NCBI GenBank assembly: GCA_018292915.2
Contig: JACVVK020000035.1
Location: forward strand, 2,508,501 to 2,572,500
Direction: 5' to 3'
Source: Batillaria attramentaria
Taxonomy: Eukaryota; Mollusca; Gastropoda; Batillariidae
Length of the DNA stretch: 64,000 nt
Shown here: piece after piece, positions 1 to 10,212 of the stretch
Layout: every line of letters begins with the position of its first letter
How positions within the stretch are numbered: position 1 is the first letter of the stretch
Position numbers and translations under genes: made by a program
Notes under the pieces: model-generated
Seen by the model: the letters and a program-made list of their open reading frames with translations, nothing else
Told to the model about the DNA's origin: nothing
Database searches by the model: none

Positions 1-41
<41 letters not shown>

Positions 42-67
42 CGTCACACACACACACACACACACAC
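1..67. repeat. (CT)n(CA)n microsatellite
   Basis: The window opens with a CT run that passes into an interrupted CA run. The tract probably continues beyond the left edge. Confidence 0.95.
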
Positions 68-102
68 TTGGGGTAGGGAGTGGAGGCAATATCAACTTAC
101 AG

Positions 103-267
103 GGTGGGTGTTTGGGGGTTTAACGTCCTTTTCCACCACATAGGGTGATATCAAAGACGGGGCAACGATGAAAAAGCCAGCACAAATATTTGGCCCCAGC
201 GGGGATCGAACTCACGACCCGAGCATTAGAAGTCCAACACTCTACCATTCGACCACCCCGGCTCCCC
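103..267 (-). mobile_element. tRNA-derived SINE, intact, with 13-bp target site duplication
   Basis: Read on the minus strand, the element begins with a tRNA-like head: an A-box-like TGGTCGAATGGTAGAG and a B-box-like GAGTTCGATCC. A body with the conserved block GTGGAAAAGGACGTTAAA follows. The direct repeat TATCAACTTACAG flanks it at 90-102 and 268-280, as expected of target-primed retrotransposition. Copies of the same family recur through the window and are listed separately. It is not a functional tRNA gene because the head does not fold as a complete cloverleaf. The family name is not known to me. Confidence 0.88.
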
Positions 268-427
268 TATCAACTTACAGAGGAGACAGGTAGGCCATGG
301 AGGCACCAAAAGTGGAGAACTGTGCAGCTTGTCTCTGATCCCTTCCTGTATGCTGGGGGACACCAAGCTGTTTCCCTCAGGCCCCAGGTAATCCACGGGA
401 CGCATCCCCCACTGAGACAATACAGGG

Positions 428-522
428 GATTTTTTATTTTATTTATTTATTTTATTTATTTTTTTATTTATTTTTTATTTTTTTTATTTTATTTATTTTT
501 TTTTTTTTGGGGGGGGGGGGGG
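428..522. repeat. T-rich low-complexity tract ending in a G-run
   Basis: Irregular TTTA/TTTTA repeats lead into about 12 Ts and about 14 Gs. No coding signal is present; open frames across it are compositional. Confidence 0.9.
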
Positions 523-720
523 CTTCAGGGAATAACTACATAACTACATACGTATTCTTACGTTCAGACAATCGCTCTTGTTTTGCTTGTACTGTAGTTC
601 AGACATTTATGGAAAACCGTTGTTGCTGATGAAGGCGAAAGCCGAAACGTTTGTTTGCTTTTATTTGAATAAAGCGAACAGATGATCTTTTACAGATACA
701 ACTTGGATACAGCCTGTAAG
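523..720 (+). mobile_element. candidate retroelement remnant with a hammerhead-ribozyme-like core
   Basis: At 626-647 the strand reads CTGATGA, then a short GGC/GCC stem closed by GAAA, then GAAA. These are the two conserved strands of a hammerhead core, with one extra A at the base of stem II. An AATAAA follows about 20 bases later. Hammerhead motifs are known in Penelope-like elements and retrozymes, and similar CTGATGA...CCGAAACG blocks are common in invertebrate repeats. I could not pair a convincing stem I, so the ribozyme assignment is tentative and the element boundaries are guesses. Confidence 0.35.
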
Positions 721-915
721 ATCACTTCATGTAGTCATGTTAACCCTGGTAGTGCTGAACCTGGACTGTTCCGGACTACCGCTATGGCTTTTTCAGCATA
801 AGACATATTAATTCAGCAAGACAAGGGTTAAAGATTTAAATTTTTGTTTTCAAGTTTGTTTAGTCCTACTCCTACACATTTTCCCTGGGGATCTGTTTCG
901 TCACTCAAAGTATCA

Positions 916-985
<70 letters not shown>
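916..985. repeat. (GT)n(GA)n microsatellite in ankyrin-gene intron
   Basis: About 16 GT units are followed by an interrupted GA run. It ends right beside the donor of the last visible ankyrin-gene exon (donor GT at 990-989 on the minus strand), so CT repeats start only a few bases into that intron. Confidence 0.95.
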
Positions 986-990
986 CCTAC

Positions 991-1092
991 CACATCTTCC
1001 ACACCATCATCTGCCCCAGCAACTCGTAGCCAGTTGTACATGTACTCGTCGTCTTGCAGACCAGCGGCGTAGTGCAGCGGCGTGCGACCCAA
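991..1092 (-). CDS. ankyrin-repeat gene, coding exon 8
   Basis: Encodes 34 residues beginning LGRTPLHYAAG, a canonical ankyrin helix pair, in phase 0 at both ends. The acceptor is TTGCAG and the donor reads GTG|GTAGGT. It is the counterpart of exon 4. The next exon lies left of the window. Confidence 0.85.
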
Positions 1093-3613
1093 CTGCAACA
1101 GACAGCATCTTAATCATGTAATGTCACATGTAGGGGCCGGTGGAGGGGGAGGTGTGCAAGGAACTTAGCAACACATACGTGTCCCCAGAACCCGAATGGC
1201 GAGCAGTAATGTCGCCAGCTCGATGTTACATTATTATTAGTGATATTACGGGCTCCTACGTGTAGCAGGCAGATACTGTGACTGCTCTGTTTTAGTGTTA
1301 ATTAGGCGCCCAGATTCTGTAGCTTGTTAGGGTTCTTGCGGAAATGGAGTCTTGATCGAATAGGATCACGCGAATTTTGTTTTACACATGTACTGATTTA
1401 TGTACACTAAAAGTGTACCTGTGGCGGGAAAGAGTCTACTTTCAGCAGTACTCACGTTGTCTCGCACGTTGGCAGTAAAAGGAAACCTGTGTAGCAGCAG
1501 AGCCAGAAGCTTGATGTTGTAAAAGATGACACAGACGTGCACGAGGGAGAGGCCCGCGTTGTCCAGAGATGTCACTCCGATCTCCGTCTCCAGCATGTTG
1601 GCCGCGTTCCCGCTGATCGTCTGGTGCAAGATGGCCGCCTTGTGAAGCTCCTGGATCTCGGTCTGATTTAGAGGAGGAACAGTTTTGACATGAGGATGGT
1701 TTGGGGATGCATAGTTTAGAGTTCGACTGCGGGTCCAAAGGTACCAGTGTAGAATTCCCTGGGTGGCGGGAATTTGATTGATTGAGTCCTCGACGAAGCG
1801 AGTGAAGTTCACGTGCAGGTTCGCTTACGGTGCCTGTCTTGCCTTCGTGTAAACACGCATGCGTAAATCATATTTAAGTGTGCACGCTATTCCATACAGG
1901 AGGTGCCACGGATTAGAAAACAACTACACATCGTGTGTGTGTTGGGGGTGTTGAAGGGGGACACTGTACAAACAGCGAGTGGAGGAGCCCAAATTTAACT
2001 GACAACAGGTAGAATGTATTTTTTACCTTGAAATCGTTGAGTTCAGCCAGCAGCTGCAGCATGTGTGGAGTCAGCATGGGCTGGAGGAAGTCCAGGCCGT
2101 GCTGAATACTGGGCCAATACTGCCAGCCGTCAGACGCCAGCTTCTGCAGCGCCACCACGTCCTCCTTCAGCACCAGCCCCAGGATCAGGTTCAGCTGCAC
2201 ATCTGCCAGCGTCCTGTTCCTGTAGACGGTCAGGGCAAGCTCCAGCGGGGTGAGTCCGTCCACGTCACGCTCGGCAGGGCTGACGTAGTTGAGGAGAAGA
2301 CTCAGCATGTGCGGGCTGACAAAGTGGGCCACAGCCAGGTGCAGGTAGTTCCAGCCCTCGATGTTGCGCTGAGTGGGGTCCTCGCCCAGCTCCAGCAGGA
2401 AGCGCACGCCGTGGAAGTCGTTGGTGATGATGGCCTCGTACAGCCCGGTGTCTTCGAATGGCACGCGCCTGAAACAGCAGTTACAATGAGAATTTCGTAG
2501 TTCCTCGTCTTGTCCCGTTTGAAATGCGTATCTCTCCATGCTGGAGTTTGTTTTTACGGTAGATTCGTTTGTTTTCGTTTGTTCTCATTATGTTCACATG
2601 ATGATTGTATGTGAGGACCATCGTTAGCCTTGGTAAGCTCCCGGCATAACAACTATCAGTCACTGGCAACAGAAATAAAAGACATCCGAAAACGCACTGT
2701 AGCTGACCACGTGGCGGGGTACCTGAGAACGGTTACACAAATGTAACCCACTCATCTAAAAGGAAAGCGTTCTGGCAAGGAACGTTATCAGCAGCAACTG
2801 ACCTGCGAGATGCCAGATGCGGGTTGTGTGTGAAGGAGGCCACGGAAGCGATGGCCCTCCACCTGTGTAGTGACGTGTTCCTGCTGCTCGCCTTGGACTG
2901 GCCGCCACTGCCGGGATCGTTCGCTTGGTGTTGCACGAGCTTCATGTAGTTTGGCCGTGGTCGGTGCAGACGGGCCACCACCTCGTGCTTCATGTGGTCC
3001 ACGGAAAATAAGTATGGATCTCGGGTGTAGTCTGTTGGTTTGTAACCAGCCTGCCGGGGGGAAAGTAATAATAATGATATTCATGGCTTAAAATCTTACA
3101 CCTTTTGTCGGATTTCCACCTTCGGCTAAAACTTTCCTCTTTGGGATCAGGGACCGTTTTAAGCCCTGTAATGGCATTGTGGTCCATGAGATGGATTGAT
3201 GAACCCCAAAATGAGGCTTCTAGAAGAGGCATGCCAGCCGCTGGTCAGTCCAGAGTGGATGGTAGATGAAACTGAGCGTTGTGCTAACACGGTTTGTTTG
3301 GCGAAGGAAGTATCAAACGAGGGTCTTGAACCCACTTGTAATGGAAGAACGTGCTGTCAGCGTGACTCACCAGGTCCGTCACGTCCTCCCTGGCGCCCGC
3401 CCTCAGCAGTAGCTTGTACAGGATGTTGTCTTGGTACTCGTGGTGACCGGCTGCGTAGTGTAGCGCCGTGCGGCCCATCTATACACAGTAGGGCACAGGG
3501 TGTTCAGCGGTGAAAAGCAACGGCTGACAAGTTGGGAAATACTTTAGTGCAAGATTACAGCCGGATACAATCATATGCTTTCTTTTGCAGCGGCCGGAAC
3601 TCTGTGTGTGTGT

Positions 3614-3692
<79 letters not shown>

Positions 3693-6600
3693 CGGCTGAT
3701 TAGGATTTGGCAAGTTTCTGTCAAATCACATCCGTTTAAAAAAATAAAGTAAAAAAAAAACATGAAGTTCATTCTCAGTCTCTCCCTTTCTCTGAGTAGC
3801 TGCAATAGATTAGAGAGAGAACAGAAGGAGAATTTTCGGAAACTTTTTTTTTAACTAAACAAAAGAAATAACTATAGAAAAGTACCCACATGGTCTGGTT
3901 GGTTGACTGCACGAGGAAATCCCAGACTGAGGTACTGGGCCACGGACAGACATTCGAAAAGCACCGCCTTCTGCAGGGGAGGTAACCCGGTGTGGTCACA
4001 AGCCAGGGCCAGCGACTCTTCTGTCAGAGCGTCCTGGAGTGCTGACAGGTTCCCTTCTTGTGTAGCCGTGTGAACCGCTTCCACTTGTTTCTAAAGCAGA
4101 AGGGGGACCACAGTTCAGTGCATACGCTTCCAGTCTTCAAGTATATGCCATTGACCTGGCCGTATTCAGCTGCTGATAAATTACAGATGGTTAAAACTAC
4201 TAACAAAAAAAAAACCCAAACCTTTCGGAAATAGCAGTAAGTAAAGAAGAAGAATTTGGAGGGGGGGGGGGGGTGGGGCTCCAAATCTTCAGGGGGGAAA
4301 CACTTTATTGTCGAGGGAATGGACGACTCCACTCCTGTCAATCAAAAGGGTTGAGCCCCCAGAGTTCAGCCAGTCGCGTCCGGCGGCATAATTAGCACCT
4401 GACCACTCCCTGCCCACTGTATGACAAGACTGGTCAAAACTGCACACCAGTAGGAGCCACTTCAAGCCACTATGACGCAAGGCGTGGGCCTTCCCCGAGC
4501 TGTGCCCAATACCGCTGCAGATTGCATCATAGTGGCTTGAAGTGGCTTCTAGTGATCTGAAGATTTCAAGTGAAATTGCGATTTCTGCGTGGGCTTTTGG
4601 GAGAGAACAGTTGTAAGTTTGTAGAAGTACTGTACCGAGTATCGTAGCATCTGCTGCATAACGTGCGAGGCGTGTGTGCTGGCGGTAGTGTGTGGGGGGA
4701 CCCAGGCCTGCCAGCCACACTGGAAGAGCGCCTGCAGCGCCTCCATGTCCCCACTCTCCTGTAGTGACGACACTTTCTGTAGCATCGTCCGCACCACTCT
4801 CCATAGTCCCAATCTGCCGGCACACAACATTGTCATCTTACCATAATTATTCTCTCTCTCTCCCTCTCTCTCTCTCTCTCGGCCCCATGGGCTCGCCTTC
4901 ACGCGGCGGGGCTGATTTTGCCAAGCTTGCCCACCCCTTTTGCTCTTTCTTTACTCTTATTTCTGCCTCACTCGGTCCATTCACCTGTCTTTTGCTCTCT
5001 TAAAATCTCCTCCGGGGGGGAGGTCAGTAAGCGGGTGTCTGCTGACCCTTGGTCCAGTGAGACATCTGAGGGTCGTTTCTGAAGGCCGACTTCACTGGAT
5101 TCCCCCCACCTGGTCTTCAGCCTGGCGGGCTTTGTTCGCAGCGCCCTGCTGGTGCTGCTGAACACCTGTCATGTTGAAGACCTTCACAACGCACCCCTCT
5201 CTGGTGCGTTGTTTTCCCAAACCGCCTCACGGCGGGGAGGTTCCGTGTTGGAGCGGTCTGTTCTCCAACTGCCTCCCAGGCATGTTGTCTTCATTGGCAA
5301 CTAAGGAATTTTCCTTCCTACCTCTCTGTCTATCCCTCACCAGCCCATTCACCTGTATCTTTCTCTTTAAAACCTCCCGAATTTAGCCGCTCTGTCCTTC
5401 CTCTCTTCTCTCAGCTGATTTCTAAGTTTGGCCCTTTCATCTATATTTCTTCTTTTTAACCCCTCACTCACGTCTGCACTACCAGTGGTTAGGCATAAGT
5501 GATGTTGGGAATATGCTGCGAACTGGTTTATTGCGCCTAGGAGATGATAAGTTGCAATATTTGCTGTATATGCGCTTAGTATTTATCTTTGTTTTAACTA
5601 GTTGTAATTGTCATTTGTTTTCTACGCTTTTTTGTAACCGGGAGTTCGATAAATTAGCATGAAGGTGCAGCGTCTCCTGCATGTCATGGGTTTATAATTA
5701 TTGCCCCGTAGACCAGTTTGCATCCTATGTCCAACGTTACATTTTTGTTTTTTTCATGTAGCGCAGACACACTCAGCCGCGAATTAGTCTTTGTGGCTTG
5801 CGCGGCTTTAAGCCCTAAAAACTCACTCACTCACTCTCTCTCTCTCTCTCTCTCTCTCTGCTGAGAGCTTTACCGTTGACAAATGATGGTTCATTTTCAT
5901 TTTCTCAAAATGTTCTCACTGATGGATAGTGTGGATCGCTGAGCTGGTACACCCATAGCAAAGACCCTCAGTCTAATGCAATGGGCAAAGACCGTAGATA
6001 CTTTGCCCATAGCATTAGACTGACTGTATCTACGGTCTTTGCCCATAGCATTAGACTGACTGTCAGTGGTCGACTGATGCGTTCGATCCGTGACTGGGCG
6101 CCAAACACATTGTGGTGACCAGTGTTGCCCCCACTTTGGTGCCACCCTTATGTGGCGAAAAAGGACGTTAAAAACCAGGCACCTCTCTCTCTTTGCGGCC
6201 TTGTCTTTAAAACTATAGCGGCGTCCGGCGTGGACTTTTCAATGTGGTGCTGTACGCGCCCTGTCAGTGTAAATCATTGTGTGTCGTCTCTTAGCGGACT
6301 CTCTAGTGTCAGCATGCAATTGATCGATCTGTCAGTCGACTGAAGAGTCTCTAACAAAACCTCGTGAATTCTGTGCTGTTGTGTAAATTTTCACTCTTAC
6401 TGCAGAGAGAGGCGGTGGTGGGGGGGGGGGGGGGGTGGAGAGGAAGGTTGCAGGTATGTTTATTTTCGTGAGCGAAGCGAATCGCTGAAACCAGCGAATT
6501 GTAGCAGTGCAAACCAAGATGCATGCATGGCAGATTATTATCGATTTTTGTTGTTTCAGCGTGTTAGCGGACACAATGACGCTCTCCGCTGGGTATCAAA

Positions 6601-7124
6601 ACAACGGAAAACGTCTTTCACTGACGCCGCATTACGAAAGAAAATAACAGGAGCAAATGCCTTACTCTGTAGCGCAGCCACCTGGAAAACTCGCGTTTTA
6701 TAATGTTGCCTGTCCTTGGTACATATCCGCGTTTTGGTCTCGTACAGTACGACAGTTGGAGAGAGGCAGAGACAAGAAGTAGCCGTAGACGTCTACCGTG
6801 AAACGGTAATAGAACCAATGCGCGTTTCGAATCCATGGCAGTCAGCATCTTTTACCGAATGACGGTAGAAGTGTACAAAGAAAAGCAAGCATACCTGTCG
6901 GCAAGGTCAAGCGCCGTGTCCCCATTGCTATCGCGGAACCCTAGAAAGACCCTTTGCACGAGGAAGTCGGTGAGCTCCTCTTGGCCAAGCTCGACGGCCA
7001 CGTGAAGAAAGGACTTGCCTTCGCTGCTTCTCAGGTTCACGTCGTTTTCCTGCACGCTGTAACCCAAGGCCGGCAGGTCACCGTCCAGTATGGCTTGGTA
7101 AATCTCGCTCTCTTCAAACGCCAT
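991..7124 (-). CDS. ankyrin-repeat protein, 5' eight coding exons (3' part beyond left edge)
   Basis: Eight exons join in frame on the minus strand: 7124-6895, 4813-4636, 4090-3890, 3478-3371, 3050-2803, 2468-2027, 1662-1456 and 1092-991. All junctions are GT/AG and phases agree throughout, giving 572 residues so far. The start is the ATG at 7124, in a good context (GTG ATG G); the upstream in-frame codon at 7211 is GTG and was not used. Ankyrin signatures include GRTALHYAAG, GRTPLHYAAG, KSFLHVAVELGQ and GDTALDLAD. There is no signal peptide or membrane segment, so it is probably a cytosolic scaffold; the binding partner is unknown. Exons 1-4 and 6-8 are paralogous blocks: exon 6 corresponds to 1+2, 7 to 3, and 8 to 4. 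The family within the ankyrin superfamily is not recognised. Confidence 0.87.
1456..1662 (-). CDS. ankyrin-repeat gene, coding exon 7
   Basis: Encodes 69 residues (TEIQELHKAAILHQ... to NVRDN), phase 0 to phase 0, with acceptor AAATCAG and a perfect GTGAGT donor. It corresponds to exon 3 (67 residues). Confidence 0.85.
2027..2468 (-). CDS. ankyrin-repeat gene, coding exon 6
   Basis: A 442-base exon entered in phase 2 and left in phase 0. It encodes about 147 residues with GLYEAIITNDFHGVRFLLEL and EGWNYLHLAVAHF ankyrin units. It is the fused equivalent of exons 1+2, which are still split by an intron of about 2 kb. Confidence 0.87.
2803..3050 (-). CDS. ankyrin-repeat gene, coding exon 5
   Basis: A 248-base exon (phase 0 in, phase 2 out) after a CCGGCAG acceptor. 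It begins AGYKPTDYTRDPYLF, completing the ankyrin unit started in exon 4, then becomes basic and low in ankyrin character. The donor is CGCAG|GTCAGT. Confidence 0.82.
3371..3478 (-). CDS. ankyrin-repeat gene, coding exon 4
   Basis: Encodes 36 residues starting MGRTALHYAAGHHEYQDN, phase 0 to phase 0, with donor GTGAGT. The internal ATG at 3478 is an exon-internal methionine, not a start. Confidence 0.86.
3604..3690. repeat. GT then (CA)n microsatellite in intron
   Basis: A short GT run is followed by about 37 uninterrupted CA units in the intron between ankyrin exons 3 and 4. Confidence 0.95.
3890..4090 (-). CDS. ankyrin-repeat gene, coding exon 3
   Basis: Encodes 67 residues (KQVEAVHTATQEGNLSALQD... 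to VNQPDH) after acceptor CTTTAG. Two possible donors lie close together. GT at 3889-3888 was chosen because it keeps phase 0 into exon 4. Confidence 0.8.
4636..4813 (-). CDS. ankyrin-repeat gene, coding exon 2
   Basis: A 178-base exon (phase 2 in, phase 0 out) encoding LGLWRVVRTMLQKVSSLQES and GDMEALQALFQCGWQAW. It resembles the second half of exon 6 (DVVALQKLASDGWQYW). The donor TCG|GTACAG is weaker than the others in this gene. Confidence 0.78.
4853..5860 (+). repeat. intron-1 repeat block ending in (ACTC)n(CT)n
   Basis: The stretch opens with a CT tract and contains two related copies of a pyrimidine-rich segment built around CCATTCACCTGT (near 4975 and 5345). It ends GCGGCTTTAAGCCCTAAAAACTCACTCACTCACTCTCTCT. 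A 3' end that decays into a short tandem tail is typical of a non-LTR or SINE-like element. I see no coding domain and cannot classify it. Confidence 0.45.
5941..6062. repeat. imperfect foldback with nested direct repeat
   Basis: A segment carrying AGTCTAATGCAATGGGCAAA near 5970 recurs inverted at about 6027-6060. The 25-base block from TTTGCCCATAGC to ACTGACTG is directly repeated at 6002 and 6038. A single-stranded copy could form a long hairpin. No coding capacity. Confidence 0.75.
6133..6180 (+). mobile_element. SINE fragment (body only)
   Basis: Matches the SINE body block (TATGTGGCGAAAAAGGACGT) in the orientation opposite to almost all other copies of the family in this window. Confidence 0.5.
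6895..7124 (-). CDS. ankyrin-repeat gene, coding exon 1
   Basis: Starts MAFEESEIYQAILDGDLP and contains KSFLHVAVELGQEELTDFLV and SNGDTALDLAD, two ankyrin units. The donor is GACAG|GTATGC in phase 2. Sequence from 7125 to about 7211 is open in the same frame but has no ATG, so it is treated as 5'UTR. Confidence 0.85.
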
Positions 7125-7211
7125 CACGGAAAAGCTTCCAGCAAAGACATCGGGGACGATTGATCTGATCTGCTGACACCGACGCGCGACTGAGCTGAAT
7201 GAGTCCACCAC

Positions 7212-8406
7212 AGCGAGACGTGCTGGCGTTTTGTGTCAGATGATGTTGATTAGAGATGGAGTGAAACGCGGACACCGAGGTGAAAATGAAAGCGGCTTTT
7301 TTCCCGGTGACTAGCTGCTAAGCTTTCCCTCCAGCCAGATGAAACTGTCACTAGTCAGGTATCGACAGACTCTCTCTGCTTTATTAACCGTGCCCGCATG
7401 AAAGCGAGCGTGCCGGCCGTAAGTCTGGGATGCGCGGCACAGGTGTTTCCATGGTGACCCGCAACCGCGGACTGGTGGTGCAGCAGGCGTTGCTATGGAA
7501 GCGGTGAACTGTTGGCTGTCTAAACAAGCTCAGGACACTTGTCGCTTGGAGTGGCAGATTGGATGTGGAGCCGCGGCTGTGTGTGCACAGCCTGTGCTCA
7601 CCCCAACTTAATTACACCGACAGTCCCGCTATTTCTAACGTCTTGAGGGCTAATTTAAGGTTGCTTCACTCAAACAAAGGCCGGTTCCTACACGACATCG
7701 CCAATATGTCTACTGTCGTCTGAGAAAACGGCCTAAGCGCCTCTCAAATCCATAGCGCCTGTACCCTTTTCCCCAGACGACGGTAGATGTAACGGCAGTG
7801 TTCCATTGTGCTGAAAGCTTGCCAGCAGTTTATTAGTGAACGACCTTCCTGGTTGTCATAGCACCATTATTAATTAGTCCGTTGTTTAGTAGTTTCGGAT
7901 TGCCTGTTTTAGTCCTTGGAATGTGCTTCCCTGAACTTTGTTCTGGCGGACTGTTTGCTGCCCATAAACCTGTTTAGTTCAAACCGGAATTTAAACCGCG
8001 TATACAGTTTCCAAAGGGTTTATATTGTAGCTGAGTATTATTAATTTTAACTGACTGGAAACACTGAGTGTGACGCAGCATTGAGAGTTTGATGTCTGGA
8101 GTCCTTACATCAGAAGCCTGTATCCGGGCCTGTTGCCGCGTAGGCAAGTAGATTTGTTCTGTTTACAACCTGAATATTGGCGCCAGCAAACCAAGAAAAG
8201 AAAAACGGGAAACGCAGACTTTCTTGGCGCCTTTTTTATGTTGGAGGTCGCAAGGGCATACAAACGATCACAATATCCAAATGGGACATCACTGCAAGAG
8301 AGTTAAAGAAAATGGCCTTTAGTTACTTCCTTGTGTAGTCATCTTGTTCTACCTAGCCAAAGGACTGCATGTTCAGTATGTGTGTGCGCCGTGTTGTATG
8401 TTTCAG
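7212..8406. other. ankyrin-gene upstream region; no gene seen
   Basis: Single-copy-looking DNA upstream of the minus-strand ankyrin start and ahead of the plus-strand exon at 8407. The part nearest 7200-7600 is relatively CpG-rich and probably holds the ankyrin promoter. No TATA box or conserved open frame was recognised. Short ATG frames here (for example near 7340 and 7398) end at possible donors but do not fit the phase of the 8407 exon. Confidence 0.4.
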
Positions 8407-8552
8407 GCTACTACCCCAACACGGCCTACCCGAAGCCCAGCTACATCAACCCTATCCCTTGGCACCACCCGCCCATCCCCAAGGTCAAGGAGGAGAAACC
8501 CAAGAAGACCAAACCCAAGAGATACGTCTGGAACCCAGACAAGTACTTCTGA
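8407..8552 (+). CDS. last coding exon of an unrecognised gene (proline- and lysine-rich C terminus)
   Basis: A good acceptor (TTGTATGTTTCAG) opens a phase-1 exon that encodes 48 residues and a TGA stop. The peptide starts YYPNTAYPKPSYINPIPWHH, continues with a PKVKEEKPKKTKPK lysine/proline stretch, and ends RYVWNPDKYF. The restrained codon content, clean splice site and abrupt stop argue for a real terminal exon. The upstream exons were not found. They may lie left of the window, which would place the ankyrin gene antisense inside an intron, or be tiny exons in 7.2-8.4 kb. I do not recognise the family and offer no function. Confidence 0.6.
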
Positions 8553-9020
8553 TCTCAGCACTAGACGCCATGTTGCCTTCTTAGGGTTTTTACATCTCTC
8601 TCTCTCTCTCTCTCTCTCTGAAAGCTGGGGGAGATGGCAAACCTCTCTTTTGGAGAAATGACAGTGACCTGGTTTTACAGAGGACTGGCACTTTCTTCCC
8701 CACCCCACCCCCACCCCCCTCTTTCATTCTCTTCAGTTTTGTATTGCTTGTGTTATTTAGTACGTTTCCGTGTAAAGTCTTTTTATCTGTGTTTTTTGGC
8801 CTTTGTCGTGTTTTGTTTTTGTTTTTTGTTTTGCTGTCAGTTATAGGAGATGTTTAATATTGGAGAAACTATATATAGGTATAGAGGAGCCTTATTTCAC
8901 GGTAGGACTTTTTCCTGGTATTTGTAAGCTCCACGAGAGGTTCTGTAATGTTGTGACTTTTGTAGGTTTGCTTTTGGGACTAAGTGAACGAGAGCTGGAC
9001 GAGAGAAAACCGATACCTTG

Positions 9021-9172
9021 CTTTTGACGTACGGACTTTCACACATTGGACTGATAACTGCTTTCGACGTGTGGACTTCCACACATTGGACTGGTAACTG
9101 CTTTTGACGTATGGACTTCCACACATTGGACAGATAACTGCTTTCGACGTATGGATCTTTGCACTCTTGACT
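9021..9172 (+). repeat. 40-bp tandem repeat, about 3.5 copies
   Basis: Units of about 40 bases share GACTTCCACACATTGGAC and CTGCTTTCGACGT with a few substitutions. They lie inside the presumed 3'UTR. Confidence 0.85.
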
Positions 9173-9447
9173 AACAGGACTGACTATGACGGACATTTTG
9201 CACTTATCTGTGTCTCGTGTGTTAGCGTGCGTGAAAGATATTCAACTGGTTATAGTGTATAGCATGTATTATTGTTCATGTAAGGTGTAGACGTGTTAGT
9301 GTCAAAAGGGAATGCCCCGTATTTTCTCGTGTATATGGTGTACATTATTGTAAGCGTAAACGCAAGTTTTTACTTGCTTTTTGAAATGTGATAACTCTTT
9401 TTTTCGAAGAAAATGAATTGTTGTATGCTGACAAGGGTTTTTCTTGT

Positions 9448-9449
<2 letters not shown>

Positions 9450-9509
<60 letters not shown>

Positions 9510-9604
9510 ATTCCGGATCAGTTCAATATTATCGGCGTGTACACTATTGCCTTGGTGACGCTATGTTTCTGTCGGTTTACGTCTATGTCACAAATTGCCT
9601 CCCT

Positions 9605-9642
<38 letters not shown>
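9450..9642. repeat. (GT)n and (CT)n microsatellites
   Basis: A GT run of about 29 units at 9450-9508 and a CCCT/CT tract at 9600-9642, separated by about 90 bases of ordinary sequence. Confidence 0.95.
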
Positions 9643-9699
9643 GTTATGCACGAAGACGTAGACAAAAGGATCAACGTATTAACTTGTAAACAGTTTTAA

Positions 9700-10212
9700 C
9701 TCTCAAACTACAGACGATATATTGATTTTGTGTAGTTACATTCTTTGGAGATAGACATGATCATTCAAATGGTTCAAAACAAAGCACATTCTTGCGCCAA
9801 AATTTGCAAGTAGAAGAAGCGTTGTAGAGAAACGATGAACTGTAAAATGTGCGGTCAGATGACCAACAACAACAACAAAAAAGGCGAGGCTCTGGAACGA
9901 AAACAGCGCAACACAAAGGACAACAAATTCAACACAAAAGTGCTACTGCTCACGGTTTTAGCAACTGCCACGTGCGGTGTCGTACATCCGGGGTGGGGGG
10001 TTTATCGGGTTGTTTTTGTTTTTTTCCCTCAAGCAAGGATGACGCAAAAGCCACAAAAACGTGGGAACAGCCAGCACAAACTGTTGGCTCCCCAAAGCTA
10101 TGAATCGCTTTGGCAGTCGGTGAACCCGTATGAAAATGGGCACACACACACGCACGCACGCACCTCATTCTCAGAAACAAATGCTTGAGGTAGTCATGCA
10201 AGCGTTCAGTCA
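9700..10212. other. no gene seen
   Basis: Mixed sequence with ACA-rich stretches, a short CA/CG tract (10141-10165) and no splice-bounded frame. Overlapping open frames here lack any protein-like pattern. Confidence 0.5.

Larger units (their letters stand above)
8553..9700 (+). other. putative 3'UTR of the preceding exon, repeat-bearing
   Basis: T-rich sequence follows the TGA stop. It includes a CT tract (8597-8620), a 40-bp tandem repeat (about 9021-9172), a GT run (9450-9508) and another CT run (9601-9642). No consensus AATAAA was spotted, so the 3' end is not defined. Confidence 0.35.

Noticed and set aside
7125..7211. N-terminal extension of the ankyrin protein to 7211
   Set aside because: The first codon there is GTG, not ATG; the ATG at 7124 has a good initiation context.
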